Source of the DNA: Lasioglossum baleicum
Lineage: Eukaryota; Arthropoda; Insecta; Hymenoptera; Halictidae
Reading direction: 5' to 3'
NCBI RefSeq assembly: GCF_051020765.1
Contig: NW_027469111.1
Coordinates: forward strand, 434,001 to 498,000
Length of the DNA: 64,000 nt
Positions 44,926 to 58,154 of this stretch are shown here, one piece after another; position 1 is the first letter of the stretch, and each line of letters begins with the position of its first letter. Position numbers and translations under genes: made by a program. Below the pieces are notes generated by a model. That model was not told the origin of the DNA and ran no database searches. It saw only the letters and a list, made by a program, of their open reading frames with translations.

Positions 44926-47900
44926 TTGACTTTTATTTTATCTATTTTATCTATACACGTTTTCATTTATTGATTTTATCTATTATTTTATCGTATTTTT
45001 AAGTTTTATGCGGGTCGACGTGGGGTGTGGGACGGTGGGAGGGTACAGACGCGAGCCGGAACTCGCCTCTGTCCCCTCCTTGTCGCGTGCGGAAAAAATA
45101 CTATGCAGCGTGTACGAGTATTTGCACATGTATAAAAATCGGATGGCGCGGTAACAAAAATTCTAAATTATACAGCACAAGTTGCAGCAATGCATGCGCA
45201 TAAGTTAAATAACCTGCATACAGCCGTTTCCTCAAACTGTGTGTTCATAACTGGCACTGGGAGGATCGCAGTGCCACCACTGCGAGGAGGCCCAGGACTC
45301 TGCGCGGCATACGCTGGAAGAATGTCCAGCGTGGTCGGCACCGCGCAGAGACCTAAGGGGCGTTATTGGGATGGACCTCTCGTTGCCGGTCGTGGTCGAC
45401 CACATGATCGGCAGCGAGAGGTCAAGAGCAGCGTTTGCCTCCTTCTGCGAGATTGTGATAATGCAGAAGGAGGCAGCGGAGAGGGAGAGGGAAGCCGGCC
45501 CGCTCTCCGCCATGAGGCTAGCATCGGCGGGGCAACCCCGACGAGGCCGACGGCTCCCTGTAAGGGGCCGCAGACGTAATGGCGGCGGTGGTACTACTTA
45601 GTACTTCCACCGCCGCCAAGGGGGGTGGCCATTCAGGCGCCCCAGAGGTGGACAGGTCGCGGGGGGCGAGGTGGAGCAATAATCCCCTCCCCCCTCTACA
45701 AAGATGCGACCTGCCGGTCGACCCCCCTCCTTTATTTTATAATATTTCATTTTATTCTATATATATTTTATATTCTATATTATAAATTTTATCTTTATCT
45801 TTTAATCCACTTTATTTTGCCCCCCTTCTTATGTTTGTTGTTTTTTGTCCATTGTATTTATTTACTTATTATTATTTATTTATTTATTGACTTTTATTTC
45901 ATCTATTTTATCTACACACGTTTTCATTTATTGATTTTATCTTTTATTTTGTCGTATTTTTAAGTTTTACGCGGGTCGACCAGGGGGGTGGGACGGGGGG
46001 AGGGGACAGACGCGAGCCGGAACTCGCCTCTGTCCCCTCCTTGTCGCGTGCGGAAAAAAATACAATGCAGCGTGTACGAGTATTTGCACATGTATAAAAA
46101 TCGTATGGCGCGGTAACAAAAATTCTAAATTATACAGCACAAGTTGCAGCAATGCATGCGCATAAGTTAAATTACCTGCATACAGCCGTTTCCTCAAACT
46201 GTGTGTTCATAACTGGCACTGGGAGGATCGCAGTGCCACCACTGCGAGGAGGCCCAGGACTCTGCGCGGCATACGCTGGAAGAATGTCCAGCGTGGTCGG
46301 CACCGCGCAGAGACCTAAGGGGCGTTATTGGTATGGACCTCTCGTTGCCGGTCGTGGTCGACCACATGATCGGCAGCGAGAGGTCAAGAGCAGCGTTTGC
46401 CTCCTTCTGCGAGATTGTGATAACGCAGAAGGAAGCAGCGGAAAGGGAGAGGGATGCCGGCCCCCTCTCCGCCAGGAGGTTAGCATCGGCGGGGCAACCC
46501 CGACGAGGCCGACGGCCCCCTGTAAGGGGCCGCAGACGTAATGGCGGCGGTGGGACTACTTAGTACTTCCACCGCCGCCAAGGGGGGCTGGCCGTTAAGG
46601 CGCCCCTGGGGTGGGCAGGTCGCGGGGGGCGAGGTGGAGCAATAATCCCCTCCCCCCCCTCTACAAAGAGGAGACCTGCCGGTCGACCTCCCTACTTTTA
46701 TTTTTTAATATTTCATTTTGTCCTATATATATTTTATATTCTATATTATAAATTTTAACTTTATCTTTTAATCCCCTTTATTTTGCCACCCCTTCTTATG
46801 TTTGTTGTGTTTTGTCCAGTATATTTATTTACTTATTATTATTTATTTATTTATTGACTTTTATTTTATCTATTTTATCTATACACGTTTTCATTTATTG
46901 ATTTTATCTATTATTTTATCGTATTTTTAAGTTTTATGCGGGTCGACGTGGGGTGTGGGACGGTGGGAGGGTACAGACGCGAGCCGGAACTCGCCTCTGT
47001 CCCGTCCTTGTCGCGTGCGGAAAAAATACGATGCAGCGTGTACGAGTATTTGCACATGTATAAAAATCGGATGGCGCGGTAACAAAAATTCTAAATTATA
47101 CAGCACAAGTTGCAGCAATGCATGCGCATAAGTTAAATTACCTGCATACAGCCGTTTCCTCAAACTGTGTGTTCATAACTGGCACTGGGAGGATCATAGT
47201 GCCACCACTGCGAGGAGGCCCAGGACTCTGCGCGGCATACGCTGGAAGAATGTCCAGCGAGGTCGGCACCGCGCAGAGACCTAAGGGGCGTTATTGGGAT
47301 GGACCTCTCGTTGCCGGTCGTGGTTGAACACATGATCGGCAGCGAGAGGTCAAGAGCAGCGTTTGCCTCCTTCTGCGAGATTGTGATAACGCAGAATGAG
47401 GCAGCGGAAAGGGAGAGGGATGCCGGCCCCCTCTCCGCCAGGAGGTTAGCATCGGCGGGGCAACCCCGACGAGGCCGACGGCCCCCTGTAAGGGGCCGCA
47501 GACGTAATGGCGGCGGTGGGACTACTTAGTACTTCCACCGCCGCCAAGGGGGGCTGGCCGTTAAGGCGCCCCTGGGGTGGGCAGGTCGCGGGGGGCGAGG
47601 TGGAGCAATAATCCCCTCCCCCCCCCTCTACAAAGATGAGACCTGCCGGTCGACCTCCCTCCTTTTATTTTTTAATATTTCATTTTGTCCTATATATATT
47701 TTATATTCTATATTATAAATTTTAACTTTATCTTTTAATCCCCTTTATTTTGCCACCCCTTCTTATGTTTGTTGTGTTTTGTCCAGTATATTTATTTACT
47801 TATTATTATTTATTTATTTATTGACTTTTATTTTATCTATTTTATCTATACACGTTTTCATTTATTGATTTTATCTATTATTTTATCGTATTTTTAAGTT

Positions 47901-50900
47901 TTATGCGGGTCGACGTGGGGTGTGGGACGGTGGGAGGGTACAGACGCGAGCCGGAACTCGCCTCTGTCCCCTCCTTGTCGCGTGCGGAAAAAATACAATG
48001 CAGCGTGTACGAGTATTTGCACATGTATAAAAATCGGATGGCGCGGTAACAAAAATTCTAAATTATACAGCACAAGTTGCAGCAATGCATGCGCATAAGT
48101 TAAATTACCTGCATACAGCCGTTTCCTCAAACTGTGTGTTCATAACTGGCACTGGGAGGATCATAGTGCCACCACTGCGAGGAGGCCCAGGACTCTGCGC
48201 GGCATACGCTGGAAGAATGTCCAGCGAGGTCGGCACCGCGCAGAGACCTAAGGGGCGTTATTGGGATGGACCTCTCATTGCCGGTAATGGTCGACCACAT
48301 GATCGGCAGCGAGAGGTCAAGAGCAGCGTTTGCCTCCTTCTGCGAGATTGTGATAACGCAGAAGGAGGCAGCGGAGAGGGAGAGGGAAGCCGGCCCGCTC
48401 TCCGTCATGAGGCTAGCATCGGCGGGGCAACCCCGACGAGGCCGACGGCCCCCTGTAAGGGGCCGCAGACGTAATGGCGGCGGTGGTACTACTTAGTACT
48501 TCCACCGCCGCCAAGGGGGGTGGCCATTAAGGCGCCCCAGAGGTGGACAGGTCGCGGGGGGCGAGGTGGAGCAATAATCCCCTCCCCCCTCTACAAAGAT
48601 GCGACCTGGCGGTCGACCCCCCTCCTTTTATTTTATAATATTTCATTTTATTCTATATATATTTTATATTCTATATTATAAATTTTATCTTTATCTTTTA
48701 ATCTCCTTTATTTTGCCCCCCCTCTTATGTTTGTTGTGTTTTGTCCATTGTATTTATTTACTTATTATTATTTATTTATTTATTGACTTTTATTTCATCT
48801 ATTTTATCTATACACGTTTTCATTTATTGATTTTATCTTTTATTTTATCGTATTTTTAAGTTTTACGAGGGTCGACCAGGGGGGTGGGACGGGGGGAGGG
48901 GACAGACGCGAGCCGGAACTCGCCTCTGTCCCCTCCTTGTCGCGTGCGGAAAAAAATACAATGCAGCGTGTACGAGTATTTGCACATGTATAAAAATCGG
49001 ATGGCGCGGTAACAAAAATTCTAAATTATACAGCACAAGTTGCAGCAATGCATGCGCATAAGTTAAATTACCTGCATACCGCCGTTTCCTCAAACTGTGT
49101 GTACATAACTGGCACTGGGAGGATCGCAGTGCCACCACTGCGAGGAGGCCCAGGACTCTGCGCGGCATACGCTGGAAGAATGTCCAGCGTGGTCGGCACC
49201 GCGCAGAGACCTAAGGGGCGTTATTGGGATGGACCTCTCATTGCCGGTAATGGTCGACCACATGATCGGCAGCGAGAGGTCAAGAGCAGCGTTTGCCTCC
49301 TTCTGCGAGATTGTGATAACGCAGAAGGAGGCAGCGGAGAGGGAGAGGGAAGCCGGCCCGCTCTCCGCCATGAGGCTAGCATCGGCGGGGCAACCCCGAC
49401 GAGGCCGACGGCCCCCTGTAAGGGGCCGCAGACGTAATGGCGGCGGTGGTACTACTTAGTACTTCCACCGCCGCCAAGGGGGGTGGCCATTAAGGCGCCC
49501 CAGAGGTGGACAGGTCGCGGGGGGCGAGGTGGAGCAATAATCCCCTCCCCCCTCTACAAAGACGCGACCTGCCGGTCGACCCCCCTCCTTTTATTTTATA
49601 ATATTTCATTTTATTCTATATATATTTTATATTCTATATTATAAATTTTATCTTTATCTTTTAATCCCCTTTATTTTGCCCCCCTTCTTATGTTTGTTGT
49701 GTTTTGTCCATTGTATTTATTTACTTATTATTATTTATTTATTTATTGACTTTTATTTCATCTATTTTATCTATACACGTTTTCATTTATTGATTTTATC
49801 TATTATTTTATCGTATTTTTAAGTTTTATGCGGGTCGACGTGGGGGGTGGGACGGGGGGAGGGGACAGACGCGAGCCGGAACTCGCCTCTGTCCCCTCCT
49901 TGTAGCGTGCGGAAAAAATACAATGCAGCGTGTACGAGTATTTGCACATGTATAAAAATCGGATGGCGCGGTAACAAAAATTCTAAATTATACAGCACAA
50001 GTTGCAGCAATGCATGCGCATAAGTTAAATTACCTGCATACAGCCGTTTCCTCAAACAGTGTGTTCATAACTGGCACTGGGAGGATCGTAGTGCCACCAC
50101 TGCGAGGAGGTCCAGGACTCTGCGCGGCATACGCTGGAAGAATGTCCAGCGAGGTCGGCACCGCGCAGAGACCTAAGGGGCGTTATTGGTATGGACCTCT
50201 CGTTGCCGGTCGTGGTCGACCACATGATCGGCAGCGAGAGGTCAAGAGCAGCGTTTGCCTCCTTCTGCGAGATTGTGATAACGCAGAAGGAGGCAGCGGA
50301 AAGGGAGAGGGATGCCGGCCCCCTCTCCGCCAGGAGGTTAGCATCGGCGGGGCAACCCCGACGAGGCCGACGGCCCCCTGTGAGGGGCCGCAGACGTAAT
50401 GGCGGCGGTGGGACTACTTAGTACTTCCACCGCCGCCAAGGGGGGCTGGCCGTTAAGGCGCCACTGGGGTGGGCAGGTCGCGGGGGGCGAGGTGGAGCAA
50501 TAATCCCCTCCCCCCCTCTACAAAGATGAGACCTGCCGGTCGACCTCCCTCCTTTTATTTTTTAATATTTCATTTTGTCCTATATATATTTTATATTCTA
50601 TATTATAAATTTTAACTTTATCTTTTAATCCCCTTTATTTTGCCACCCCTTCTTATGTTTGTTGTGTTTTGTCCAGTATATTTATTTACTTATTATTATT
50701 TATTTATTTATTGACTTTTATTTTATCTATTTTATCTATACACGTTTTCATTTATTGATTTTATCTATTATTTTATCGTATTTTTAAGTTTTATGCGGGT
50801 CGACGTGGGGTGTGGGACGGTGGGAGGGTACAGACGCGAGCCGGAACTCGCCTCTGTCCCCTCCTTGTCGCGTGCGGAAAAAATACGATGCAGCGTGTAC

Positions 50901-53900
50901 GAGTATTTGCACATGTATAAAAATCGGATGGCGCGGTAACAAAAATTCTAAATTATACAGCACAAGTTGCAGCAATGCATGCGCATAAGTTAAATTACCT
51001 GTATACAGCCGTTTCCTCAAACTGTGTGTTCATAACTGGCACTGGGAGGATCGTAGTGCCACCACTGCGAGGAGGCCCAGGACTCTGCGCGGCATACGCT
51101 GGAAGAATGTCCAGCGAGGTCGGCACCGCGCAGAGACCTAAGGGGCGTTATTGGGATGGACCTCTCGTTGCCGGTCGTGGTTGAACACATGATCGGCAGC
51201 GAGAGGTCAAGAGCAGCGTTTGCCTCCTTCTGCGAGATTGTGATAACGCAGAAGGAGGCAGCGGAAAGGGAGAGGGATGCCGGCCCCCTCTCCGCCAGGA
51301 GGTTAGCATCGGCGGGGCAACCCCGACGAGGCCGACGGCCCCCTGTAAGGGGCCGCAGACGTAATGGCGGCGGTGGGACTACTTAGTACTTCCACCGCCG
51401 CCAAGGGGGGCTGGCCGTTAAGGCGCCCCTGGGGTGGGCAGGTCGCGGGGGGCGAGGTGGAGCAATAATCCCCTCCCCCCCCTCTACAAAGATGAGACCT
51501 GCCGGTCGACCTCCCTCCTTTTATTTTTTAATATTTCATTTTGTCCTATATATATTTTATATTCTATATTATAAATTTTAACTTTATCTTTTAATCGCCT
51601 TTATTTTGCCACCCCTTCTTATGTTTGTTGTGTTTTGTCCAGTATATTTATTTACTTATTATTATTTATTTATTTATTGACTTTTATTTTATCTATTTTA
51701 TCTATACACGTTTTCATTTATTGATTTTATCTATTATTTTATCGTATTTTTAAGTTTTATGCGGGTCGACGTGGGGTGTGGGACGGTGGGAGGGTACAGA
51801 CGCGAGCCGGAACTCGCCTCTGTCCCCTCCTTGTCGCGTGCGGAAAAAATACAATGCAGCGTGTACGAGTATTTGCACATGTATAAAAATCGGATGGCGC
51901 GGTAACAAAAATTCTAAATTATACAGCACAAGTTGCAGCAATGCATGCGCATAAGTTAAATTACCTGCATACAGCCGTTTCCTCAAACAGTGTGTTCATA
52001 ACTGGCACTGGGAGGATCGTAGTGCCACCACTGCGAGGAGGCCCAGGACTCTGCGCGGCATACGCTGGAAGAATGTCCAGCGTGGTCGGCACCGCGCAGA
52101 GACCTAAGGGGCGTTATTGGTATGGACCTCTCGTTGCCGGTCGTGGTCGACCACATGCTCGGCAGCGAGAGGTCAAGAGCAGCGTTTGCCTCCTTCTGCG
52201 AGATTGTGATAACGCAGAAGGAGGCAGCGGAGAGGGAGAGGGAAGCCGGCCCGCTCTCCGCCATGAGGCTAGCATCGGCGGGGCAACCCCGACGAGGCTG
52301 ACGGCCCCCTGTAAGGGGCCGCAGACGTAATGGCGGCGGTGGTACTACTTAGTACTTCCACCGCCGCCAAGGGGGGTGGCCATTAAGGCACCCCAGAGGT
52401 GAACACGTCGCGGAGGGCGAGGTGGAGCAATAATCCCCTCCCCCCCTCTACAAAGATGAGACCTGCCGGTGGATCCCCTTCCTTTTATTTTATAATATTT
52501 CATTTTATCCTATATATATTTTATATTCTATATTATAAATTTTATCTTTATCTTTTAATCCCCTTTATTTTGCCCCCCCTTCTTATGTTTGTTGTGTTTT
52601 GTCCATTGTATTTATTTACTTATTATTATTTATTTATTTATTGACTTTTATTTTATCTATTTTATCTATACACGTTTTCATTTATTGATTTTATCTATTA
52701 TTTTATCGTATTTTTAAGTTTTATGCGGGTCGACGTGGGGGTTGGGACGGGGGGAGGGGACAGACGCGAGCCGGAACTCGCCTCTGTCCCCTCCTTGTCG
52801 CGTGCGGAAAAAAGTACAATGCAGCGTGTACGAGTATTTGCACATGTATAAAAATCGGATGGCGCGGTAACAAAAATTCTAAATTATACAGCACAAGTTG
52901 CAGCAATGCATGCGCATAAGTTAAATAACCTGCATACAGCCGTTTCCTCAAACTGTGTGTTCATAAATGGCACTGGGAGGATCGCAGTGCCACCACTGCG
53001 AGGAGGCCCAGGACTCTGCGCGGCATACGCTGGAAGAATGTCCAGCGTGGTCGGCACCGCGCAGAGACCTAAGGGGCGTTATTGGGATGGACCTCTCGTT
53101 GCCGGTCGTGGTCGACCACATGATTGGCAGCGAGAGGTCAAGAGCAGCGTTTGCCTCCTTCGGCGAAATTGTGATAACGCTGAAGGAGGCAGCGGAGAGG
53201 GAGAGGGATGCCGACCCGCTCTCCGCCAGGAGGCTAGCATCGGCGGGGCAACCCCGACGAGGCCGACGGCCCCCTGTAAGGGGCCGCAGACGTAATGGCG
53301 GTGGTGGTACTACTTAGTACTTCCACCGCCGCCAAGGGGGGTGGCCATTCAGGCGCCCCAGAGGTGGACAGGTCGCGGGGGGCGAGGTGGAGCAATAATC
53401 CCCTCCCCCCTCTACAAATATGCGACCTGCCGGTCGACCCCCCTCCTTTTATTTTATAATATTTCAATTTATTCTATATATATTTTATATTCTATATTAT
53501 AAATTTTATCTTTATCTTTTAATCCCCTTTATTTTGCCCCCCTTCTTATGTTTGTTGTGTTTTGTCCATTGTATTTATTTACTTATTATTATTTATTTAT
53601 TTATTGACTTTTATTTCATCTATTTTATCTATACACGTTTTCATTTATTGATTTTATCTTTTATTTTATCGTATTTTTAAGTTTTACGAGGGTCGACCAG
53701 GGGGGTGGGACGGGGGGAGGGGACAGACGCGAGCCGGAACTCGCCTCTGTCCCCTCCTTGTCGCGTGCGGAAAAAAATACAATGCAGCGTGTACGAGTAT
53801 TTGCACATGTATAAAAATCGGATGGCGCGGTAACAAAAATTCTAAATTATACAGCACAAGTTGCAGCAATGCATGCGCATAAGTTAAATTACCTGCATAC

Positions 53901-56900
53901 CGCCGTTTCCTCAAACTGTGTGTACATAACTGGCACTGGGAGGATCGCAGTGCCACCACTGCGAGGAGGCCCAGGACTCTGCGCGGCATACGCTGGAAGA
54001 ATGTCCAGCGTGGTCGGCACCGCGCAGAGACCTAAGGGGCGTTATTGGGATGGACCTCTCGTTGCCGGTCGTGGTCGAACACATGATCGGCAGCGAGAGG
54101 TCAAGAGCAGCGTTTGCCTCCTTCTGCGAGATTGTGATAACGCAGAAGGAGGCAGCGGAAAGGGAGAGGGATGCCGGCCCCCTCTCCGCCAGGAGGTTAG
54201 CATCGGCGGGGCAACCCCAACGAGGCCGACGGCCCCCTGTAAGGGGCCGCAGACGTAATGGCGGTGGTGGTACTACTTAGTACTTCCACCGCCGCCAAGG
54301 GGGGTGGCCATTCAGGCGCCCCAGAGGTGGACAGGTCGCGGGGGGCGAGGTGGAGCAATAATCCCCTCCCCCCTCTACAAAGATGCGACCTGCCGGTCGA
54401 CCCCCCTCCTTTTATTTTATAATATTTCATTTTATTCTATATATATTTTATATTCTATATTATAAATTTTATCTTTATCTTTTAATCCCCTTTATTTTGC
54501 CCCCCTTCTTATGTTTGTTGTGTTTTGTCCATTGTATTTATTTACTTATTATTATTTATTTATTTATTGACTTTTATTTCATCTATTTTTATCTATACAC
54601 GTTTTCATTTATTGATTTTATCTTTTATTTTATCGTATTTTTAAGTTTTACGAGGGTCGACCAGGGGGGTGGGACGGGGGGAGGGGACAGACGCGAGCCG
54701 GAACTCGCCTCTGTCCCCTCCTTGTCGCGTGCGGAAAAAAATACAATGCAGCGTGTACGAGTATTTGCACATGTATAAAAATCGGATGGCGCGGTAACAA
54801 AAATTCTAAATTATACAGCACAAGTTGCAGCAATGCATGCGCATAAGTTAAATTACCTGCATACCGCCGTTTCCTCAAACTGTGTGTACATAACTGGCAC
54901 TGGGAGGATCGCAGTGCCACCACTGCGAGGAGGCCCAGGACTCTGCGCGGCATACGCTGGAAGAATGTCCAGCCTGGTCGGCACCGCGCAGAGACCTAAG
55001 GGGCGTTATTGGGATGGACCTCTCGTTGCCGGTCGTGGTCGAACACATGATCGGCAGCGAGAGGTCAAGAGCAGCGTTTGCCTCCTTCTGCGAGATTGTG
55101 ATAACGCAGAAGGAGGCAGCGGAAAGGGAGAGGGATGCCGGCCCCCTCTCCGCCAGGAGGTTAGCATCGGCGGGGCAACCCCGACGAGGCCGACGGCCCC
55201 CTGTAAGGGGCCGCAGACGTAATGGCGGCGGTGGGACTACTTAGTACTTCCACCGCCGCCAAGGGGGGCTGGCCGTTAAGGCGCCCCTGGGGTGGGCAGG
55301 TCGCGGGGGGCGAGGTGGAGCAATAATCCCCTCCCCCCCCTCTACAAAGATGAGACCTGCCGGTCGACCTCCCTCCTTTTATTTTTTAATATTTCATTTT
55401 GTCCTATATATATTTTATATTCTGTATTATAAATTTTAACTTTATCTTTTAATCCCCTTTATTTTGCCACCCCTTCTTATGTTTGTTGTGTTTTGTCCAG
55501 TATATTTATTTACTTATTATTATTTATTTATTTATTGACTTTTATTTTATCTATTTTATCTATACACGTTTTCATTTATTGATTTTATCTATTATTTTAT
55601 CGTATTTTTAAGTTTTATGCGGGTCGACATGGGGTGTGGGACGGTGGGAGGGTACAGACGCGAGCCGGAACTCGCCTCTGTCCCCTCCTTGTCGCGTGCG
55701 GAAAAAATACGATGCAGCGTGTACGAGTATTTGCACATGTATAAAAATCGGATGGCGCGGTAACAAAAATTCTAAATTATACAGCACAAGTTGCAGCAAT
55801 GCATGCGCATAAGTTAAATTACCTGCCTACAGCCGTTTCCTCAAACTGTGTGTTCATAACTGGCACTGGGAGGATCGTAGTGCCACCACTGCGAGGAGGC
55901 CCAGGACTCTGCGCGGCATACGCTGGAAGAATGTCCAGCGAGGTCGGCACCGCGCAGAGACCTAAGGGGCGTTATTGGGATGGACCTCTCGTTGCCGGTC
56001 GTGGTTGAACACATGATCGGCAGCGAGAGGTCAAGAGCAGCGTTTGCCTCCTTCTGCGAGATTGTGATAACGCAGAAGGAGGCAGCGGAAAGGGAGAGGG
56101 ATGCCGGCCCCCTCTCCGCCAGGAGGTTAGCATCGGCGGGGCAACCCCACCGAGGCCGACGGCCCCCTGTAAGGGGCCGCAGACGTAATGGCGGTGGTGG
56201 TACTACTTAGTACTTCCACCGCCGCCAAGGGGGGTGGCCATTCAGGCGCCCCAGAGGTGGACAGGTCGCGGGGGGCGAGGTGGAGCAATAATCCCCTCCC
56301 CCCTCTACAAAGATGCGACCTGCCGGTCGACCCCCCTCCTTTTATTTTATAATATTTCATTTTATTCTATATATATTTTATATTCTATATTATAAATTTT
56401 ATCTTTATCTTTTAATCCCCTTTATTTTGCCCCCCTTCTTATGTTTGTTGTGTTTTGTCCATTGTATTTATTTACTTATTATTATTTATTTATTTATTGA
56501 CTTTTATTTCATCTATTTTATCTATACACGTCTTCATTTATTGATTTTATCTTTTATTTTATCGTATTTTTAAGTTTTACGAGGGTCGACCAGGGGGGTG
56601 GGACGGGGGGAGGGGACAGACGCGAGCCGGAACTCGCCTCTGTCCCCTCCTTGTCGCGTGCGGAAAAAAATACAATGCAGCGTGTACGAGTATTTGCACA
56701 TGTATAAAAATCGTATGGCGCGGTAACAAAAATTCTAAATTATACAGCACAAGTTGCAGCAATGCATGCGCATAAGTTAAATTACCTGCATACCGCCGTT
56801 TCCTCAAACTGTGTGTACATAACTGGCACTGGGAGGATCGCAGTGCCACCACTGCGAGGAGGCCCAGGACTCTGCGCGGCATACGCTGGAAGAATGTCCA

Positions 56901-57667
56901 GCGTGGTCCGCACCGCGCAGAGACCTAAGGGGCGTTATTGGGATGGACCTCTCGTTGCCGGTCGTGGTCGAACACATGATCGGCAGCGAGAGGTCAAGAG
57001 CAGCGTTTGCCTCCTTCTGCGAGATTGTGATAACGCAGAAGGAGGCAGCGGAAAGGGAGAGGGATGCCGGCCCCCTCTCCGCCAGGAGGTTAGCATCGGC
57101 GGGGCAACCCCGACGAGGCCGACGGCCCCCTGTAAGGGGCCGCAGACGTAATGGCGGCGGTGGGACTACTTAGTACTTCCACCGCCGCCAAGGGGGGCTG
57201 GCCGTTAAGGCGCCCCTGGGGTGGGCAGGTCGCGGGGGGCGAGGTGGAGCAATAATCCCCTCCCCCCCTCTACAAAGATGAGACCTGCCGGTCGACCTCC
57301 CTCCTTTTATTTTTTAATATTTCATTTTGTCCTATATATATTTTATATTCTATATTATAAATTTTAACTTTATCTTTTAATCCCCTTTATTTTGCCACCC
57401 CTTCTTATGTTTGTTGTGTTTTGTCCAGTATATTTATTTACTTATTATTATTTATTTATTTATTGACTTTTATTTTATCTATTTTATCTATACACGTTTT
57501 CATTTATTGATTTTATCTATTATTTTATCGTATTTTTAAGTTTTATGCGGGTCGACGTGGGGTGTGGGACGGTGGGAGGGTACAGACGCGAGCCGGAACT
57601 CGCCTCTGTCCCCTCCTTGTCGCGTGCGGAAAAAATACGATGCAGCGTGTACGAGTATTTGCACATG

Positions 57668-57675
57668 TATAAAAA
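57668..57675 (+). promoter_or_regulatory. TATA-like motif in satellite (representative)
   Basis: TATAAAAA follows CACATG in almost every monomer, about 60 bases before the ATG landmark; in the monomers near 265 and 2188 it is TATCAAAA. A promoter function is speculative. Confidence 0.3.
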
Positions 57676-57802
57676 TCGGATGGCGCGGTAACAAAAATTC
57701 TAAATTATACAGCACAAGTTGCAGCAATGCATGCGCATAAGTTAAATTACCTGCCTACAGCCGTTTCCTCAAACTGTGTGTTCATAACTGGCACTGGGAG
57801 GA

Positions 57803-57868
57803 TCGTAGTGCCACCACTGCGAGGAGGCCCAGGACTCTGCGCGGCATACGCTGGAAGAATGTCCAGCG
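57803..57868 (+). other. Two short satellite hairpins over the CCHC finger (representative monomer)
   Basis: 57803-57822 folds as TCGTAGTG/CACTGCGA around CCAC; in many monomers it reads TCGCAGTG and pairs perfectly. 57849-57868 folds as CGCTGGA/TCCAGCG around AGAATG. Confidence 0.85.
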
Positions 57869-57972
57869 AGGTCGGCACCGCGCAGAGACCTAAGGGGCGT
57901 TATTGGGATGGACCTCTCGTTGCCGGTCGTGGTTGAACACATGATCGGCAGCGAGAGGTCAAGAGCAGCGTT

Positions 57973-58012
57973 TGCCTCCTTCTGCGAGATTGTGATAACG
58001 CAGAAGGAGGCA
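57973..58012 (+). other. Satellite hairpin, 14-bp perfect stem (representative monomer)
   Basis: TGCCTCCTTCTGCG pairs perfectly with CGCAGAAGGAGGCA around a 12-base loop inside the CCHC-bearing frame. The same stem, or a version with one changed pair, occurs in nearly all monomers. Confidence 0.9.
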
Positions 58013-58087
58013 GCGGAAAGGGAGAGGGATGCCGGCCCCCTCTCCGCCAGGAGGTTAGCATCGGCGGGGCAACCCCGACGAGGCCGA

Positions 58088-58154
58088 CGGCCCCCTGTAA
58101 GGGGCCGCAGACGTAATGGCGGCGGTGGGACTACTTAGTACTTCCACCGCCGCC
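58088..58154 (+). other. Two GC-rich satellite hairpins at the end of the remnant frame (representative monomer)
   Basis: 58088-58107 folds as CGGCCCC/GGGGCCG around CTGTAA. 58118-58154 folds as GGCGGCGGTGG/CCACCGCCGCC around 15 bases that include the stop codon of the remnant frame. Confidence 0.88.

Noticed and set aside
46152..46541. 129-codon frame starting MHAHKLN, present in most monomers
   Set aside because: It is out of frame with the CCHC finger, has no recognisable domain and is kept open only because the monomers are near-identical.
48599..48859. Phe/Tyr/Ile-rich membrane-like frame in the AT-rich half
   Set aside because: The composition is a by-product of TTTATT and TATATA tracts; the start codon position and C run vary between monomers.
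53684..53989. Minus-strand frames of 76-101 codons over the monomer 5' half
   Set aside because: They are antisense shadows of repetitive noncoding DNA with no family resemblance.
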